This document shows, piece by piece, positions 25,916 through 36,518 of a stretch of DNA of 64,000 nucleotides. Source of the DNA: CAVQEK01 sp963711495 (GTDB lineage Bacteria > Bacteroidota > Bacteroidia > Cytophagales > Cyclobacteriaceae); the NCBI GenBank assembly GCA_963711495.1, contig CAVQEK010000007.1, positions 62,001-126,000 of the forward strand, read 5' to 3'. Every line of letters begins with the position of its first letter. Position 1 is the stretch's first letter. The position numbers were made by a program, and so were the translations under genes. The notes under the pieces are model-generated. The model was not told where the DNA came from. It saw only the letters and a list, made by a program, of their open reading frames with translations, and did no database searches.

Positions 25916-27151
25916 TTAATCATTTTGAATTTTGCGTGTCATAGCCTCCAAAAAATAGTAGTCGGCATAGATCAGAGGAACATCAATCTCAACTCCGTGG
26001 GGGATACTGCCAACGCTATGGTTTAGTATAAAATAGTGGTTGTTGCCAGAAATAGCCATATATGACGGAGAAGACAACGATTCAAGTATCTTCGTGGCTG
26101 CTTCAAAATATTTTTCCCTGTTTTTCATTGAATATTTACCCAATTCGAACAATGCAGAACATGTAATAGCAGCAGCCGATGCATCTCTTGGTATTTTGGA
26201 GAACCTTGACGGATCATAATTCCACTCGGGAGTCAAACCGGGATCAACGACATTGTAATCCCAGTACGGGACCATATCCTCTGGTAAATTGGGGTGGTTC
26301 AGAATATATCCGGCAATATTTTCTGCAAATTTCAAATATCTGTCATCTTTAGTATATCGGTAACAAACCGTAAACCCATATAAGCCCCATGCCTGTCCTC
26401 TAGCCCATGATGACTGATCCACAAACCCCTGACAAGTCGCTTTATCGAGTACCTGACCTGAAATTGTGTCGTAATCCACTACATGAAAACAAGAGTAATC
26501 TTCCCGGTAATGATTTCTCATGGTCGTTATGGCATGCTGGATGGCAATATTCTGAAATGAACTGTCGCCACTTATCCTTGTAGCTTCAAACAGAAGCTCC
26601 AGGTTCATCATGTTATCAATAATGACCGGGAAGAACCATTCGGTTTTTCCGTCCCACGCCATTCGATAGTTCCAGGACTTAATACTTTTAACTACAGGAT
26701 TGTATCTTTTGCTCAAAGACTTAGCTGCCTGAACTATCACTTTTTCATATTTTTTTATTCCGGCAATTTTCAACCCATTTCCAAAACTGCAATTGATCAT
26801 AAATCCCACATCGTGGGAGTCACTTAAATACTGGACGGCGCCCAATGCCTCTGTCCATTTTTCTGCTTCCCTTTCCCACCTGTCATCATCCGTAAGCTGG
26901 TACATATACCAAAGATTTCCGGCGAAAAATCCACTTGTCCAGCTGTAAATATCAACAGTTTTTAATTCACCGCTTTCATCAATTGTTCTCGGAGTTTTAG
27001 ATGGATCATGATTAACCTTTAATGTATTTTCGATCTGGCCGGTTATAAATTTCATCTTTTCGTTCGCTGAAGCATCTCTTTCTTTCTCACCACATGCCAT
27101 AAAGATGAAAAGAAATGTTAATGTCCCAAACCCGATAGTGTACTTCTTCAT
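25916..27151 (-). CDS. GH88-family unsaturated glucuronyl hydrolase, lipoprotein
   Basis: Protein of 411 residues. N-terminal signal ends in FLFIFMACGEKE, giving a probable lipoprotein. The (alpha/alpha)6 barrel has YSWTSGFFAGNLWYMY, the HDVGFMINCSFGNG block (Asp114 likely catalytic), WFFPVIIDNMMNLELLFEA (second Asp) and WARGQAWGLYGF. GH88 enzymes hydrate and cleave the unsaturated uronic acid left at the non-reducing end by polysaccharide lyases acting on glycosaminoglycans, ulvan or similar uronate polymers. It is the last gene of a run of minus-strand genes that include aldolase and AgaS, 40 bp downstream of the aldolase gene. Confidence 0.88.
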   Translation of the reverse strand: MKKYTIGFGTLTFLFIFMACGEKERDASANEKMKFITGQIENTLKVNHDPSKTPRTIDESGELKTVDIYSWTSGFFAGNLWYMYQLTDDDRWEREAEKWTEALGAVQYLSDSHDVGFMINCSFGNGLKIAGIKKYEKVIVQAAKSLSKRYNPVVKSIKSWNYRMAWDGKTEWFFPVIIDNMMNLELLFEATRISGDSSFQNIAIQHAITTMRNHYREDYSCFHVVDYDTISGQVLDKATCQGFVDQSSWARGQAWGLYGFTVCYRYTKDDRYLKFAENIAGYILNHPNLPEDMVPYWDYNVVDPGLTPEWNYDPSRFSKIPRDASAAAITCSALFELGKYSMKNREKYFEAATKILESLSSPSYMAISGNNHYFILNHSVGSIPHGVEIDVPLIYADYYFLEAMTRKIQND

Positions 27152-27191
27152 TAGTTTAGCATTATTTAATACTCACAATTCCGCTTGTTAT

Positions 27192-28013
27192 TTACAAACC
27201 TTTTACAACTTCAAGCTTTTCTTCAACCAGTTCAGTCACAGCACGTGTTGCTTCCGGGAACACTTTTCTTAAGTCAATTTCATCTTCATTTTTCATTTTA
27301 TTTTTTAGGGTTCTCATGAAAATATTTTTTATCTCCGTGGCCAGGTTAATTTTACAGATACCCCTATTTATGGCCTCCTTCAGTATGGGATGGGGAATTC
27401 CCGATCCACCATGTAACACCAGTACTGCAGGTGTGATTTCCCTGATCTCTGAAAGTCTTTCCAAATCCAGTTTAGGTTCTTTTTTGTAAAACCCATGTGC
27501 AGAACCAATGGCAACTGCCAGTGCATTAACTCCTGTTGCCTCAACAAAAGCTTTGGCCTCAGCGGGTTCGGTAAACCCCAATACTTCGGTTGATTGTCCT
27601 AATTTAGCAACATAGCCAAGTTCAGCCTCCACACAAACCCCATATTTTTCGGCCAGTTGCACCACCTTGTGCGTGATCCGCACATTTTCCTTAAATGGCT
27701 TTTCGCTGGCATCGATCATTACCGAGTCAAATCCCTGATCCAGGCATCGTGCCACCAAATCATAAGAATCGCCATGATCCAAGTGGATCCAGGCTTCCAC
27801 ACCTAAATCATCAATCATAGTCCGCGCGATATTAAAAGCGACAGGCAATCCCATGTACTCGATGGAACTTCTTGTCAGTTGAAGTATGATTGGATTTTCA
27901 TTGGCGGAAGCAGCCCGAAGTACTCCCTGCAAAGTTTCCAGATTATAATAATTCGTCGCTAACAAAGCTTGACGCTTATTTTTCAACTCATGATATTTTT
28001 CTTGTAATTTCAT
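27192..28013 (-). CDS. Class II ketose-bisphosphate aldolase (tagatose/fructose type)
   Basis: Protein of 273 residues. Zn-dependent class II aldolase with HLDHGDSYDLVARCLDQG near residue 77 (metal His and Asp), the EAELGYVAKLGQ block, AIGSAHGFYKKEP and LHGGSGIPHPILKEA (phosphate and zinc). The size and sequence fit the GatY/KbaY/FbaA group. Next to an AgaS-like gene it probably cleaves tagatose-1,6-bisphosphate in amino-sugar breakdown, but a role in other ketose-bisphosphates is possible. Intact, 40 bp before GH88. Confidence 0.87.
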   Translation of the reverse strand: MKLQEKYHELKNKRQALLATNYYNLETLQGVLRAASANENPIILQLTRSSIEYMGLPVAFNIARTMIDDLGVEAWIHLDHGDSYDLVARCLDQGFDSVMIDASEKPFKENVRITHKVVQLAEKYGVCVEAELGYVAKLGQSTEVLGFTEPAEAKAFVEATGVNALAVAIGSAHGFYKKEPKLDLERLSEIREITPAVLVLHGGSGIPHPILKEAINRGICKINLATEIKNIFMRTLKNKMKNEDEIDLRKVFPEATRAVTELVEEKLEVVKGL

Positions 28014-28184
28014 TGTATCCTCAGCTAAGATGATCTGCTTTTAAAATAATTCGCATCTGTAAAAATCTTCTCATATGGCTATTGGAATTAGTTAGTCACA
28101 ATCTTTTTTGATCTTTTAAGATTCGCACTTGTGTATACCTGACAAGATTGTAATGAAAATTAATAAACTACTTCTATACCTTGA

Positions 28185-29363
28185 TCAACACAACCCATGT
28201 CCGATCGAATTATAAATCTTAACACCTTGCACTACCCGGGTTGTCGCTCCGCATTTTGAGGGAGAATCCGGTGACAAGCCCAAGCTTAAAGATTTATAAA
28301 ACACAATGATTTGCGCAGGAAGAACATAGGGTACTGTAAGAAAGTCCTCAGGAATACCCTCACCTTCCGGAAACCGGATAGAAAAATCAAAATGAATTTC
28401 ATTCCCGTCATAACCATCACCAATGACCACTGACTTTTCGCCAGCACCAGTAGCAATTACTGATCGCACCAAATCCCACTCATAGGGTCTTGCACAAGAA
28501 TTATTTGTCAACAAGTAAACAATGATTGTTTTGTCATTGACAGCTGCTTTCGGGCCATGCCTGAAACCTAGAATAGATTCAAATTTGCAGATGATTTTAC
28601 CATCAATCAACTCCTGAACTTTAAGGTGTGACTCGTGGGCTATACTAATAAGTGGCCCCGATCCCAAAAAAACCATCCGTGCAAAGTCCATTTGAGCAAT
28701 TTTTTTTAACTCATGCAAATGCTCTGCTAAAATATATCTACCAAAATCACATATCCTCCCTACCACTGATTCCATTGATCCGATCTCCTTGATATTAAGG
28801 ATCAGTAATCCTACAAGCAGCATGGAAGAGAAAGAACTTGATAACGCCAGGGAACGATCATTTGGCTCTTCAGGCAAAAAGAACACAAAAGTATTTTTAT
28901 TGCCCGCCTGCTTTGCCATTTCACTACCTTCGTTACAAGTGATGTTCAATGCATATAATTGATCACATCGCTCTTTTGCCAATTCTACAGTCGCCATACT
29001 CCCCGTGCTGTCTCCGGACCGGGCAAATGAAATCAATAACGTAGGTCTTGTTTTTATGAAATAGTTTTCCTGGTGAGTAATGATATCTGTAGTGCCGATT
29101 ACCCTGCCGCAAATTTCCCATTTTCTTTGAAAAGCTCCCACCAAAGCTTCACCTATAAAAGCAGATGATCTTACTCCGGTCAAGATTATGTAAGGATGAT
29201 CCTTTTCCCATATTTGTTCGAGAAATTTTAATATCTCATTTTACTCACGAAGCAACTTAACATATAACTGCCTCCACTGACCGGGCTGATTACATATCTC
29301 TTTTGCCGTATTTAATACTCCCCTTGACTTTAAGTCCTCAACTTGACAGTCCGGATAGACCAT
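28185..29363 (-). pseudogene. agaS: AgaS-like SIS-domain sugar isomerase with one in-frame stop
   Basis: From ATG 29363 the frame reads VYPDCQVEDLKSRGVLNTAK, EICNQPGQWRQLYVKLLRE, then TAA at 29241-29243, and continues in frame NEILKFLEQIWEKDHPYIIL. The SIS domain follows: SFARSGDSTGSMATVELA, ITCNEGSEMAKQAG, LPEEPNDRSLALSSSFSSML, GFRHGPKAAVND. The total of ~392 codons matches the AgaS/AgaI family length. A single stop thus breaks the gene; a start at TTG 29183 would drop the first 60 residues. At the sugar-phosphate site LTGVRSSAF replaces the common LTGAGTSAF. The family deaminates or isomerises galactosamine-6-phosphate. Confidence 0.75.
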
Positions 29364-30088
29364 TTTCTTTTCATATTGTTTCAATACAAATATATAATGT
29401 TTTCATTTTCTTTACAATAGCCCTGTTAATTGTTTCATAATGTTTTTAAACATATTATATTTCTTCGTATCTTTTACTTCAACAAGGTCTAAGTCAAGTG
29501 ATATTCTATTGATGAGTAGGATGATCAGCACGGGGAAATAGCGCCAATCAATGGAATTTTCATAGCGTAAGGCATACCGGAGTTTCGGGCTGTACCGAAG
29601 ATCGACTCATCAGTCATCTTCATTTAGAAGCTGATTAGAATCGGAATTTCTACCACAAAATAAAAATAGATTCAAATTTACCAGTATCTATTCTGATCTT
29701 ACCCTATCAAGTACTGGCCCATTTCATTACCAAAATGTGGAATTTCCACTTTTAGAAATTGAATGTACTGAGATTTATTCCATAGGATAGTTCGAAAATA
29801 AAAAGTAAAGCTAAGTCATATTGGTAATTCATCGGCATACATTTTAATTCTGAAAGTCAAATATTTATTGGTCAAACGAAAGTCAAGTTCTCAATGAAGT
29901 CATTTTGTAGCAATTAGTATTACAATGATTGGTATTGTTTTAAAGATCATTGAAGGGTTGTATTCAATCTTCAGGTAACGCAGTGCCATTAAATTGGCGG
30001 TACAAGACCGTGTTTGCGACACGTATTACATTATTCAAAGACAGACAGTATGAATATTGATTTTAAAAAATATTCAAAAAACAGCAAT
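29364..30088. other. Intergenic region, 725 bases, no supported gene
   Basis: AT-rich. Some minus-strand stretches around 29500-29600 read weakly like protein (for example RYENSIDWRYFPVLIIL), but frames are short and have no starts. The sequence may carry the promoter of the agaS operon (right of 29363). Confidence 0.3.
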
Positions 30089-31636
30089 CTATTCCCTGCC
30101 TAATGTGATTCCTGGCCAATCGTCCGTACGAAATGGCGAAGCTGGTAAATTGACTTGTTCACCTGATTTATTGTAAAGATTACAGAAACCTGGTTGATTA
30201 GCCCAGGCATATCTCACAGCCACTGGTTCGGGCACACAGTCGCTCCAGACAACCACCTGTTTTCCATCAAAAATTGCCTGAGCTTTCACAAAAACCCGGT
30301 CTTTCCCTGCGATTTCAAAACCTGACAAAGGACCGTTTCCCTGAACAGCAAGCCCGTCTCCGGTGTGATCAAAATTTAAATGGCATGCTTTAGCAGTTAC
30401 AGTCATTGACTGGTAGGTGGGACCGCTATAGATCAGTGTTTCTCCATAGGCAAGCTTCCGTGCCGCAAGGGAAAGGCGTCTCCCGACTTCCTGTTTGTTT
30501 TTCGGATGTATATCCGCTGAATCACCAATATCAATCGTCACGGCCATCGCTGTTTTCGGAACCCTAAGAGCCATTAACTGGGCTTCCCTAAGCTCCGGAA
30601 AAACCTGTGGTTCAAAGTGATAATTAGCCAATTGAACGAATAAAAAAGGGAAATCACCTTGATTCCATTTCGTCCGCCATTGTTGAATTAACGCAGGGAA
30701 TAGCTTTCGGTATTGATAGGCTCTATAAGCATTTGATTCTCCCTGATACCAGATTACGCCACGAATTCCAAAAGGAATAATCGGCGCGAGAATGCCATTA
30801 TACAGGACCGATGGCTGATTAAAATAAAGAGGCTCTTCTACCCCTTCCTGTCTTGCTTTTTCTACTGCTTCAACAAACGTTGCATATTCCTCTTTCAACC
30901 ATTTTTCATCATTATTGTAGTCCGGCCAATCTTCAAGAATTTTCTTTAATTCGGGATCATCAGCAAGTGTATCCCTTGGAGTCCATGCCTCGGCCGTAGT
31001 TCCACCCCAAGAGGCATCAATCAACCCAATAGGTAAACCTAGTTCTCTATATAAACATCTTCCAAAGAAATAGCCGGCACCCGAAAAATGAGCCACGTTA
31101 GAAGGAGTGCAAATCAGCCATGCATTCAGCCCTGACGTTTTACTATCTCCTACCGGAGATACATCTTCAAGGGGCATTGATGCCTTTGCGTGTTTGATCT
31201 GAAAGAAGCGGATTTGCGGATAATTTGCAAAACGGATTTCCTGATCAGCATACATGCAACTTCGAACTTCCAAAGCCATATTCGATTGGCCCGAACAAAC
31301 CCATACTTCCCCAACTAACACATTTTTTATCGATATTCTGTTTTTCCCGGACAATTGTAATTCAAAAGGTCCTCCTGTATCCAGCGGACCAATGTACAAT
31401 TTCCATCTTCCATCAGAACTTGTAACCGTCTCGGCAAAATGTCCTCCTAATGCTGCTGTAATTTTTTCTCCAGGATCCGCCTTACCCCACAACGGTACCT
31501 TCATATCGCGTTGCAGAACCATATTATCACTAAAAATTCCCGGAAGCTGGATATTTGCCGAAGCATAATTGATGGTGAAGCATAAAAGAATAAATCCAAT
31601 CACGGATTTCTTTCCAACTGAATTTCTTTGACTCAT
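30089..31636 (-). CDS. Sialate O-acetylesterase-family protein
   Basis: Protein of 515 residues with a signal peptide (VIGFILLCFTINYASA). It begins NIQLPGIFSDNMVLQRDMKV, typical of the SIAE family. It has nucleophile Ser118 in VWVCSGQSNMALEV, LGLPIGLIDASWGGTTAEAW near 200, WYQGESNAYRAYQYRKLFP near 300 and DIGDSADIHPKNKQEVGRR with the catalytic Asp-x-x-His. It should remove acetyl groups from sialic acids or other acetylated glycans in the periplasm. It is intact and sits in the block with amino-sugar catabolism genes. Confidence 0.88.
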   Translation of the reverse strand: MSQRNSVGKKSVIGFILLCFTINYASANIQLPGIFSDNMVLQRDMKVPLWGKADPGEKITAALGGHFAETVTSSDGRWKLYIGPLDTGGPFELQLSGKNRISIKNVLVGEVWVCSGQSNMALEVRSCMYADQEIRFANYPQIRFFQIKHAKASMPLEDVSPVGDSKTSGLNAWLICTPSNVAHFSGAGYFFGRCLYRELGLPIGLIDASWGGTTAEAWTPRDTLADDPELKKILEDWPDYNNDEKWLKEEYATFVEAVEKARQEGVEEPLYFNQPSVLYNGILAPIIPFGIRGVIWYQGESNAYRAYQYRKLFPALIQQWRTKWNQGDFPFLFVQLANYHFEPQVFPELREAQLMALRVPKTAMAVTIDIGDSADIHPKNKQEVGRRLSLAARKLAYGETLIYSGPTYQSMTVTAKACHLNFDHTGDGLAVQGNGPLSGFEIAGKDRVFVKAQAIFDGKQVVVWSDCVPEPVAVRYAWANQPGFCNLYNKSGEQVNLPASPFRTDDWPGITLGRE

Positions 31637-31765
31637 AATTTTCTTAATTTACTTCAATTATTGAATAAAACTACCGGTCATCACAACCAGCCCCTATGTC
31701 CTCGTTATTCTTTGATATGCCTACTATTCGGACTGCTTTCAATTGTCGTTCCCTGCCACTTGTGG

Positions 31766-32086
31766 TCAATTGAACCTGCCTGTATCAGTCCAAAAGTCGC
31801 GGTACGAAATCAAATCACTCAAAAGATTAAAAATGTCTGGCCATCGTGATTTCGTACGTAAGTCCCTTATATTGTCTGTGCCATTGAAGGTTTCCCATGA
31901 CTCGCTTGAATCAATTGTCTCATTGGCAAAATCAATTTCTGACATAACGACCATTTCCTTTTCTCCAACAGCTTTAGCAAATACTTTATCATCAAAATCT
32001 ATGATACAGGTTCCGTCTTCGCCCTGAACCACCGGGGTGACAATAACGGAATTATCATTAGTCGGGTAATAAACATGTGCTCTTTT
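31766..32086 (-). pseudogene. C-terminal fragment of a carbon-nitrogen hydrolase (nitrilase family)
   Basis: The minus-strand frame is open from 32086 and reads RAHVYYPTNDNSVIVTPVV, GEDGTCIIDFDDKVFAKAVG, EKEMVVMSEIDFANE, then RTKSRWPDIFNLLSDLI. This is the usual C-terminal part of nitrilase-superfamily amidohydrolases. The Cys-Glu-Lys catalytic part is absent, and TGA precedes it, so only a remnant is left. Confidence 0.5.
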
Positions 32087-32124
32087 TCATGGCTTAACCC
32101 GGTTTGTAGTAACTTTATGGGTGA

Positions 32125-32988
32125 TCAGTCTGCGATCAGGTATACGGAGATCATGGCAATTACCATCCCAGTAATAATGACCGGATTTGGTATAACCGCA
32201 TAAATAATCAGGGATATCACAATAGTGATGATCGGTGCTCCGGCGTTAGCCAGTGGTGCGACAATGATTACTTTACCAAATCGGATGGCATAAACAAGGG
32301 TCAGTGCCCCAATAGCATTCAAAACTTGGATCATTGCGGCAAGATAAGGCCCTTCGAATCCCCAATTGACGGACATTGATATGTCGGTCATGAAGTAAGC
32401 AACAGGTGCCAAAAAAAGGCCGGTAATCATCATATAAAAGAAAATACTTTCGGCCTTCATCCGGTTATTGGCTATTTTCATAAAAAAAGCCTGAATACCC
32501 CAAGCCAAAAAAACCAAAATAGCCAGGAAAAACCATAAGTATCCTCTTACTTCGCCTTTCTGAGGTTCCTGATAAGACATTAGTACAATAGCAACTAAAG
32601 CTATAATAATCCCCACCCAGTGTCTCCTCGTTGTGGACTCTTTTAAAAAGATTAAAGATAAAACAACGGTAACTGTCGGAGACAATGAAATGATTGGAAA
32701 GACCAGATATGCCGGCCCTTTGGCCAAGGCGTGAAATAAAATGAGCTGTCCTCCTGCGCCAAGAAAACCAATAATCAATCCATAAAACACAGACTTTAAA
32801 TCATACTCCAATTTCCATCTGATGATGCCCAGACCAATGAGGGCACAGGGTACCATGGTTAGGGACCAAACAATATATCCAAGTGTAGCAGGAAATCCTG
32901 CTTTCTCAGGAATTTCAATTAAAGCTCCCCATACTCCCCAAAACACAGTAGTAATAAGGGCAAACATCAACCAGGGACGTCTAGTCAT
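32125..32988 (-). CDS. EamA/DMT-superfamily sugar or metabolite transporter
   Basis: Protein of 287 residues with ten predicted transmembrane helices in two EamA repeats. It starts RPWLMFALITTVFWGVWGAL; the first repeat ends with VLSLIFLKESTTRRHWVGI and a second repeat covers the rest. It is related to the DMT transporters often placed in Bacteroidota carbohydrate loci, where they import sugars or nucleosides. Its position directly after the DeoR regulator suggests it takes up the sugar of this operon, but the substrate is not shown by sequence. Confidence 0.85.
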   Translation of the reverse strand: MTRRPWLMFALITTVFWGVWGALIEIPEKAGFPATLGYIVWSLTMVPCALIGLGIIRWKLEYDLKSVFYGLIIGFLGAGGQLILFHALAKGPAYLVFPIISLSPTVTVVLSLIFLKESTTRRHWVGIIIALVAIVLMSYQEPQKGEVRGYLWFFLAILVFLAWGIQAFFMKIANNRMKAESIFFYMMITGLFLAPVAYFMTDISMSVNWGFEGPYLAAMIQVLNAIGALTLVYAIRFGKVIIVAPLANAGAPIITIVISLIIYAVIPNPVIITGMVIAMISVYLIAD

Positions 32989-33027
32989 AAAATTTAGTGA
33001 TTCAAAAATTTGATATCAGAATACAAT

Positions 33028-33039
33028 CGATCGCGATCG
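33028..33039. repeat. 12-bp palindrome between regulator and transporter
   Basis: CGATCGCGATCG is a perfect palindrome in the 54-bp gap between the deoR-type stop and the transporter start. GC-rich among AT-rich flanks. It could be an internal operator or a chance palindrome. Confidence 0.35.
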
Positions 33040-33042
33040 TAA

Positions 33043-33828
33043 CTAAGCAATAATCACCTGCACGCCACTTTTTTCCAAGCGGTTCTTATCTTCCTCCTTA
33101 ATCCCCGAATCCGACACTACCACATTAACATCTGATATTGGACCAATAAAAGCAAAACGCCTCCTTTCAAACTTCCTTGAATCGGCAACGACGATCACTT
33201 TCCTGGCGATCTTGATCATTATCTGATTTAGATGGGCTTCCTCAGAATTTGGCGTTGACAAGCCATGCGTGGTATCGAAACCGTCCGCACCCAAAAACAG
33301 TTTGTCACAATAAAATTTTTCAAAGCTTTCATCTGCAAGAACACCGACTAGTGATAACGATTTTTTTCGCAGTGAACCTCCGGGCATAAAAATGTTGAAC
33401 CCTTCATATTCAGCAAGTATACTTGCTATGTTAAGGGCGTTTGTAATGATGGTAAGATTTTGAAACTGGTCGAGATTTTTGGCTACTTCTGTGGTGGTTG
33501 TGCCGGAATCCAATACAATAGTGTCACCTTCATTGATGAGTTTAACTGCTGCTTTTGCAATGGCTTGTTTTTCCTTCAAAAACTCTTTTTCCTTTTCAGA
33601 GAATGAAGGATCGATCCCCATACGGTAAAATTTTATTTTTAATGCACCGCCCCGAGCACGGATCAACATATTTTGCTTTTCGAGATGGGTCAAATCGTTT
33701 CGGATTGTAACCTCGCTGATCTTGAACTTTTTACTTAACTCACTAACAGATACTTGTCCATTTAATTCAAGCTCTTCCAGTATCTTAGCTCTTCTGGAAA
33801 CTGTAGATTTACTAAATGATCGGTCCAT
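33043..33828 (-). CDS. DeoR/GlpR-family transcriptional regulator
   Basis: Protein of 261 residues. N-terminal DeoR HTH: RRAKILEELELNGQVSVSEL, FKISEVTIRNDLTHLE, LIRARGGALK. The C-terminal DeoRC sugar-phosphate-sensing domain has EGDTIVLDSGTTTTEVAKNL, IITNALNIASILAEY, PGGSLRKKSLSLVG, FLGADGFD. This is the AgaR/GlpR type, which responds to sugar phosphates. As first gene of the block with AgaS, aldolase and GH88 it probably represses them until an amino-sugar or ketose phosphate builds up. Confidence 0.92.
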   Translation of the reverse strand: MDRSFSKSTVSRRAKILEELELNGQVSVSELSKKFKISEVTIRNDLTHLEKQNMLIRARGGALKIKFYRMGIDPSFSEKEKEFLKEKQAIAKAAVKLINEGDTIVLDSGTTTTEVAKNLDQFQNLTIITNALNIASILAEYEGFNIFMPGGSLRKKSLSLVGVLADESFEKFYCDKLFLGADGFDTTHGLSTPNSEEAHLNQIMIKIARKVIVVADSRKFERRRFAFIGPISDVNVVVSDSGIKEEDKNRLEKSGVQVIIA

Positions 33829-35328
33829 TTGCTTTCTTTAATTTTAGGTGACTACTGTATTTCGACTGATCTGATAACACTCATAGGTAACAAGACAACT
33901 CGAAATGATTAATATCAGACGTATTCGAAACGAACAAATAAAAAATGCTTTTCAAGCATTACTGAAAACAAAAATTCTTTCAAATCCTTACACATACAAT
34001 CAAATGAAAGGTATTTTTGCCTAAAACTAAGAAAAATCAATATATTTTGGTTACAATCATTAACTATTTTTTTTAAATTTCAATTTAATCAAAAGACAAG
34101 GTCAATTTATTCATGTATCCATGGATTCTCCGTTAACTGGAGGAATATTTCTGTGAAAACCGCACTGTGTCCGTCAATTTAAAAAATGCGAGAAACATCC
34201 CCATTCCAGAACTAATCCTCTCAAATAATGCTCAATATGCTCTTGTGAGATTCTGTGACAATGCGATCACAACTTTATAAGGTCATAAACAAATAAACTT
34301 TTAGCAAACTAGATCCTCATCATTACCCACTCAATTTTTTTAATCCTATAATTAACATTTGATCGTAGGATATCACAAATCAAAAAATCAAAAGTAGATA
34401 AGGTATTGGATGCGTTTTGATCTGGCGATTACCTAATTTCAGGATATTCAATTCCACATATCATCAAACCCGTCTTCCATTTTGCCCATACCTTCATATC
34501 TAATTGTAACATCAGTGTACAAAAACCGGTCAAAGTGAGCACCTCAGACAGAAGTAAAGTGACCACTGCTGCCAATTTTGACTGACCACCCTTTACCTTA
34601 ACAGATTTTTGTATTTGTGTAAGTATATGAAATACAATAAATTCTATTACCTCCTTTCAAAGAATATATTATTAATTAAAAGTTACTCAGAAGATTTGGT
34701 TAAAGGTTGATGACTGCATTGAAGTGAGTGAAATTGATTGCCAAAGTCCTCTATGAAAAAATAGCCGGAGAATGATTATCGTCAGATAACTGGTCAAAAA
34801 TCAACCAAATGCTGCAGGGAAACCGCTAAAGCTCTTTGCCGATGAAAAAATTTATAATCAGTAACGCTATACCGACTGTATCACCAACGTTTCACTGCCA
34901 ACTGCCGAGATCTGGAGGTTATATCACCGAAGAGCAGATTCTGAAAACAGGAGTAAAGAATAAAAATATAACGTTGGATTTCATAACTTCAATTTAAAGC
35001 AGTTTTTCGGCACAGAGGCCGCATGAATTTTTACAATGTTGACTCACATATTATGGCTACATTTAGAATGATTATCCTCAAATGTAAAAATCAACATACA
35101 CTGTCAACTTTGAGATTTAAGATTCTTGCCATTGGAGCATATTTCCAGATAGTAAAAGAAGAATATGTTCTCAATCTAGCTTTAAACAAACAAAAAAAAT
35201 ATTGGTTTGAAGGCCTTTGGAATCAATCAAACCAAATCAATTTACCTTTTTGCTTCTCTAATGCTTAATTTTGTTTATATCAATGAGCCTGAAATAACAT
35301 GAAAGATCCAACATCTGCCGTACTCATT
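33829..35328. other. Intergenic region, about 1.5 kb, no supported gene
   Basis: Large gap between the transporter (left end 35329) and the DeoR gene. It is AT-rich with many stops in all frames. Segments near 34530-34600 have repeated GGTCAAA / TGACCAC words, like the ends of some insertion elements, but no transposase is seen. Near 34900-35000 some short coding-like pieces occur. It is probably the site of an old deletion or element loss. Confidence 0.35.
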
Positions 35329-36330
35329 TCACTGGCCGGCATAAATAATCGAAATGATCCCTGTAATAAAAAGGATAAACATGATTGCCAGTTGGACACC
35401 GGTTCCTTTGGGTGCGTTCTTAAATTCTTTCCAAATAAATACACCCCACAGGGCTGCGACCAATGTAGCCCCTTGACCAAGTCCGTAAGATATGGCTGCA
35501 CCGGCTTTCCCGGCAGCAATAAGGTTCAGTGAATTACCAATACCCCAAATAATCCCACCAAATATTCCGACAAGGTGAGTCGAAAAACTTCCTGTGAAAT
35601 ATGCCTTATAACTTGTAGGCTCTCCGCTAATGGGCTTTTTCAATAAAATGGTATTGAAAATAAAATTGCTGAGAAAAATACCCACGGAAAAAATAACCAC
35701 TGCTGAATATGGTGTCATCATACCTTCACCCGGATTTTTGAAATTATCGAGATCCATCGAGGCGGCAATAAAACGATAAAAGAATGACATCAGCACACCG
35801 GCAATAATAGAAACGACAAGCCCTTTTGTTGACAGTTTTTGACTTTCGGAAGATGCTTTTTTATACGCTAAAGCATTGATGATGATGGCAACAGTGATGA
35901 GCCCTACACCTAAAAAGAGCAGTATTGGATCTCCCTTTTGAGATCCTAAATAATTTATGACAACGCCTAAAACCAACGCGATTCCTATCCCTACCGGAAA
36001 GGCCACCGACATCCCTGCAATGGCAATGGCTGTGGACAACAATATGTTGGCTGCATTAAAAATAACCCCTCCCAGAAAAGCGCTTACCAGATTTTTGGTG
36101 TCTGCCTGCATCAGATCCTGGACAAATCCCCGTCCATTCTCTCCAATACTTCCCAATGTAAAAGCAAAGACCAGTGACAAAATCAGGATTCCAGAAACAT
36201 AGTCCCAATAAAAAAGTTCGTATCGCCAGGTCTTTCCAGCCAACTTTTGAGTGTTGGCCCAGGAACCCCAGCAGAGCATAGTGATCAGACAAAAAATCAC
36301 CGCCAATGGATAATCGTTTACAATAAACAT
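35329..36330 (-). CDS. GRP/RhaT-like sugar transporter
   Basis: Protein of 333 residues with ten predicted transmembrane helices. It opens with AVIFCLITMLCWGSWANTQKLAG, and has LGGVIFNAANILLSTAIAIA, GMSVAFPVGIGIALVLGVVIN and AGAAISYGLGQGATLVAALW. This matches the glucose/ribose porter (GRP) and RhaT-like group of the DMT superfamily, common in Bacteroidota next to ribokinase and ADP-ribosylglycohydrolase genes. The likely substrate is ribose or a nucleoside-type sugar (from context). 188 bp separate it from the next upstream gene. Confidence 0.85.
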   Translation of the reverse strand: MFIVNDYPLAVIFCLITMLCWGSWANTQKLAGKTWRYELFYWDYVSGILILSLVFAFTLGSIGENGRGFVQDLMQADTKNLVSAFLGGVIFNAANILLSTAIAIAGMSVAFPVGIGIALVLGVVINYLGSQKGDPILLFLGVGLITVAIIINALAYKKASSESQKLSTKGLVVSIIAGVLMSFFYRFIAASMDLDNFKNPGEGMMTPYSAVVIFSVGIFLSNFIFNTILLKKPISGEPTSYKAYFTGSFSTHLVGIFGGIIWGIGNSLNLIAAGKAGAAISYGLGQGATLVAALWGVFIWKEFKNAPKGTGVQLAIMFILFITGIISIIYAGQ

Positions 36331-36518
36331 GATGGTCTGTTTTAGTAGTTAATCATTTAATATCAATTTTTTATTTCTATCAGTTTAAAAAACAGGTTTA
36401 TATGAATTCAAGGGGAAGCGTATCGGTGGCGTGTTAATCAAAACTCGCAACGGGCAATTATTAATCCACACAATACCATATGAAATCAAAGAACCATAGC
36501 ACCTATCCATTGTCTTTT

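Noticed and set aside
34530..34600. End of an IS21-like insertion element
   Set aside because: The GGTCAAA and TGACCAC words are suggestive, but no IstA or IstB coding sequence and no matching second end can be seen.
35023..35268. Possible 81-residue plus-strand gene
   Set aside because: It has low-complexity composition, no recognisable motif, and runs against the direction of all neighbouring genes.
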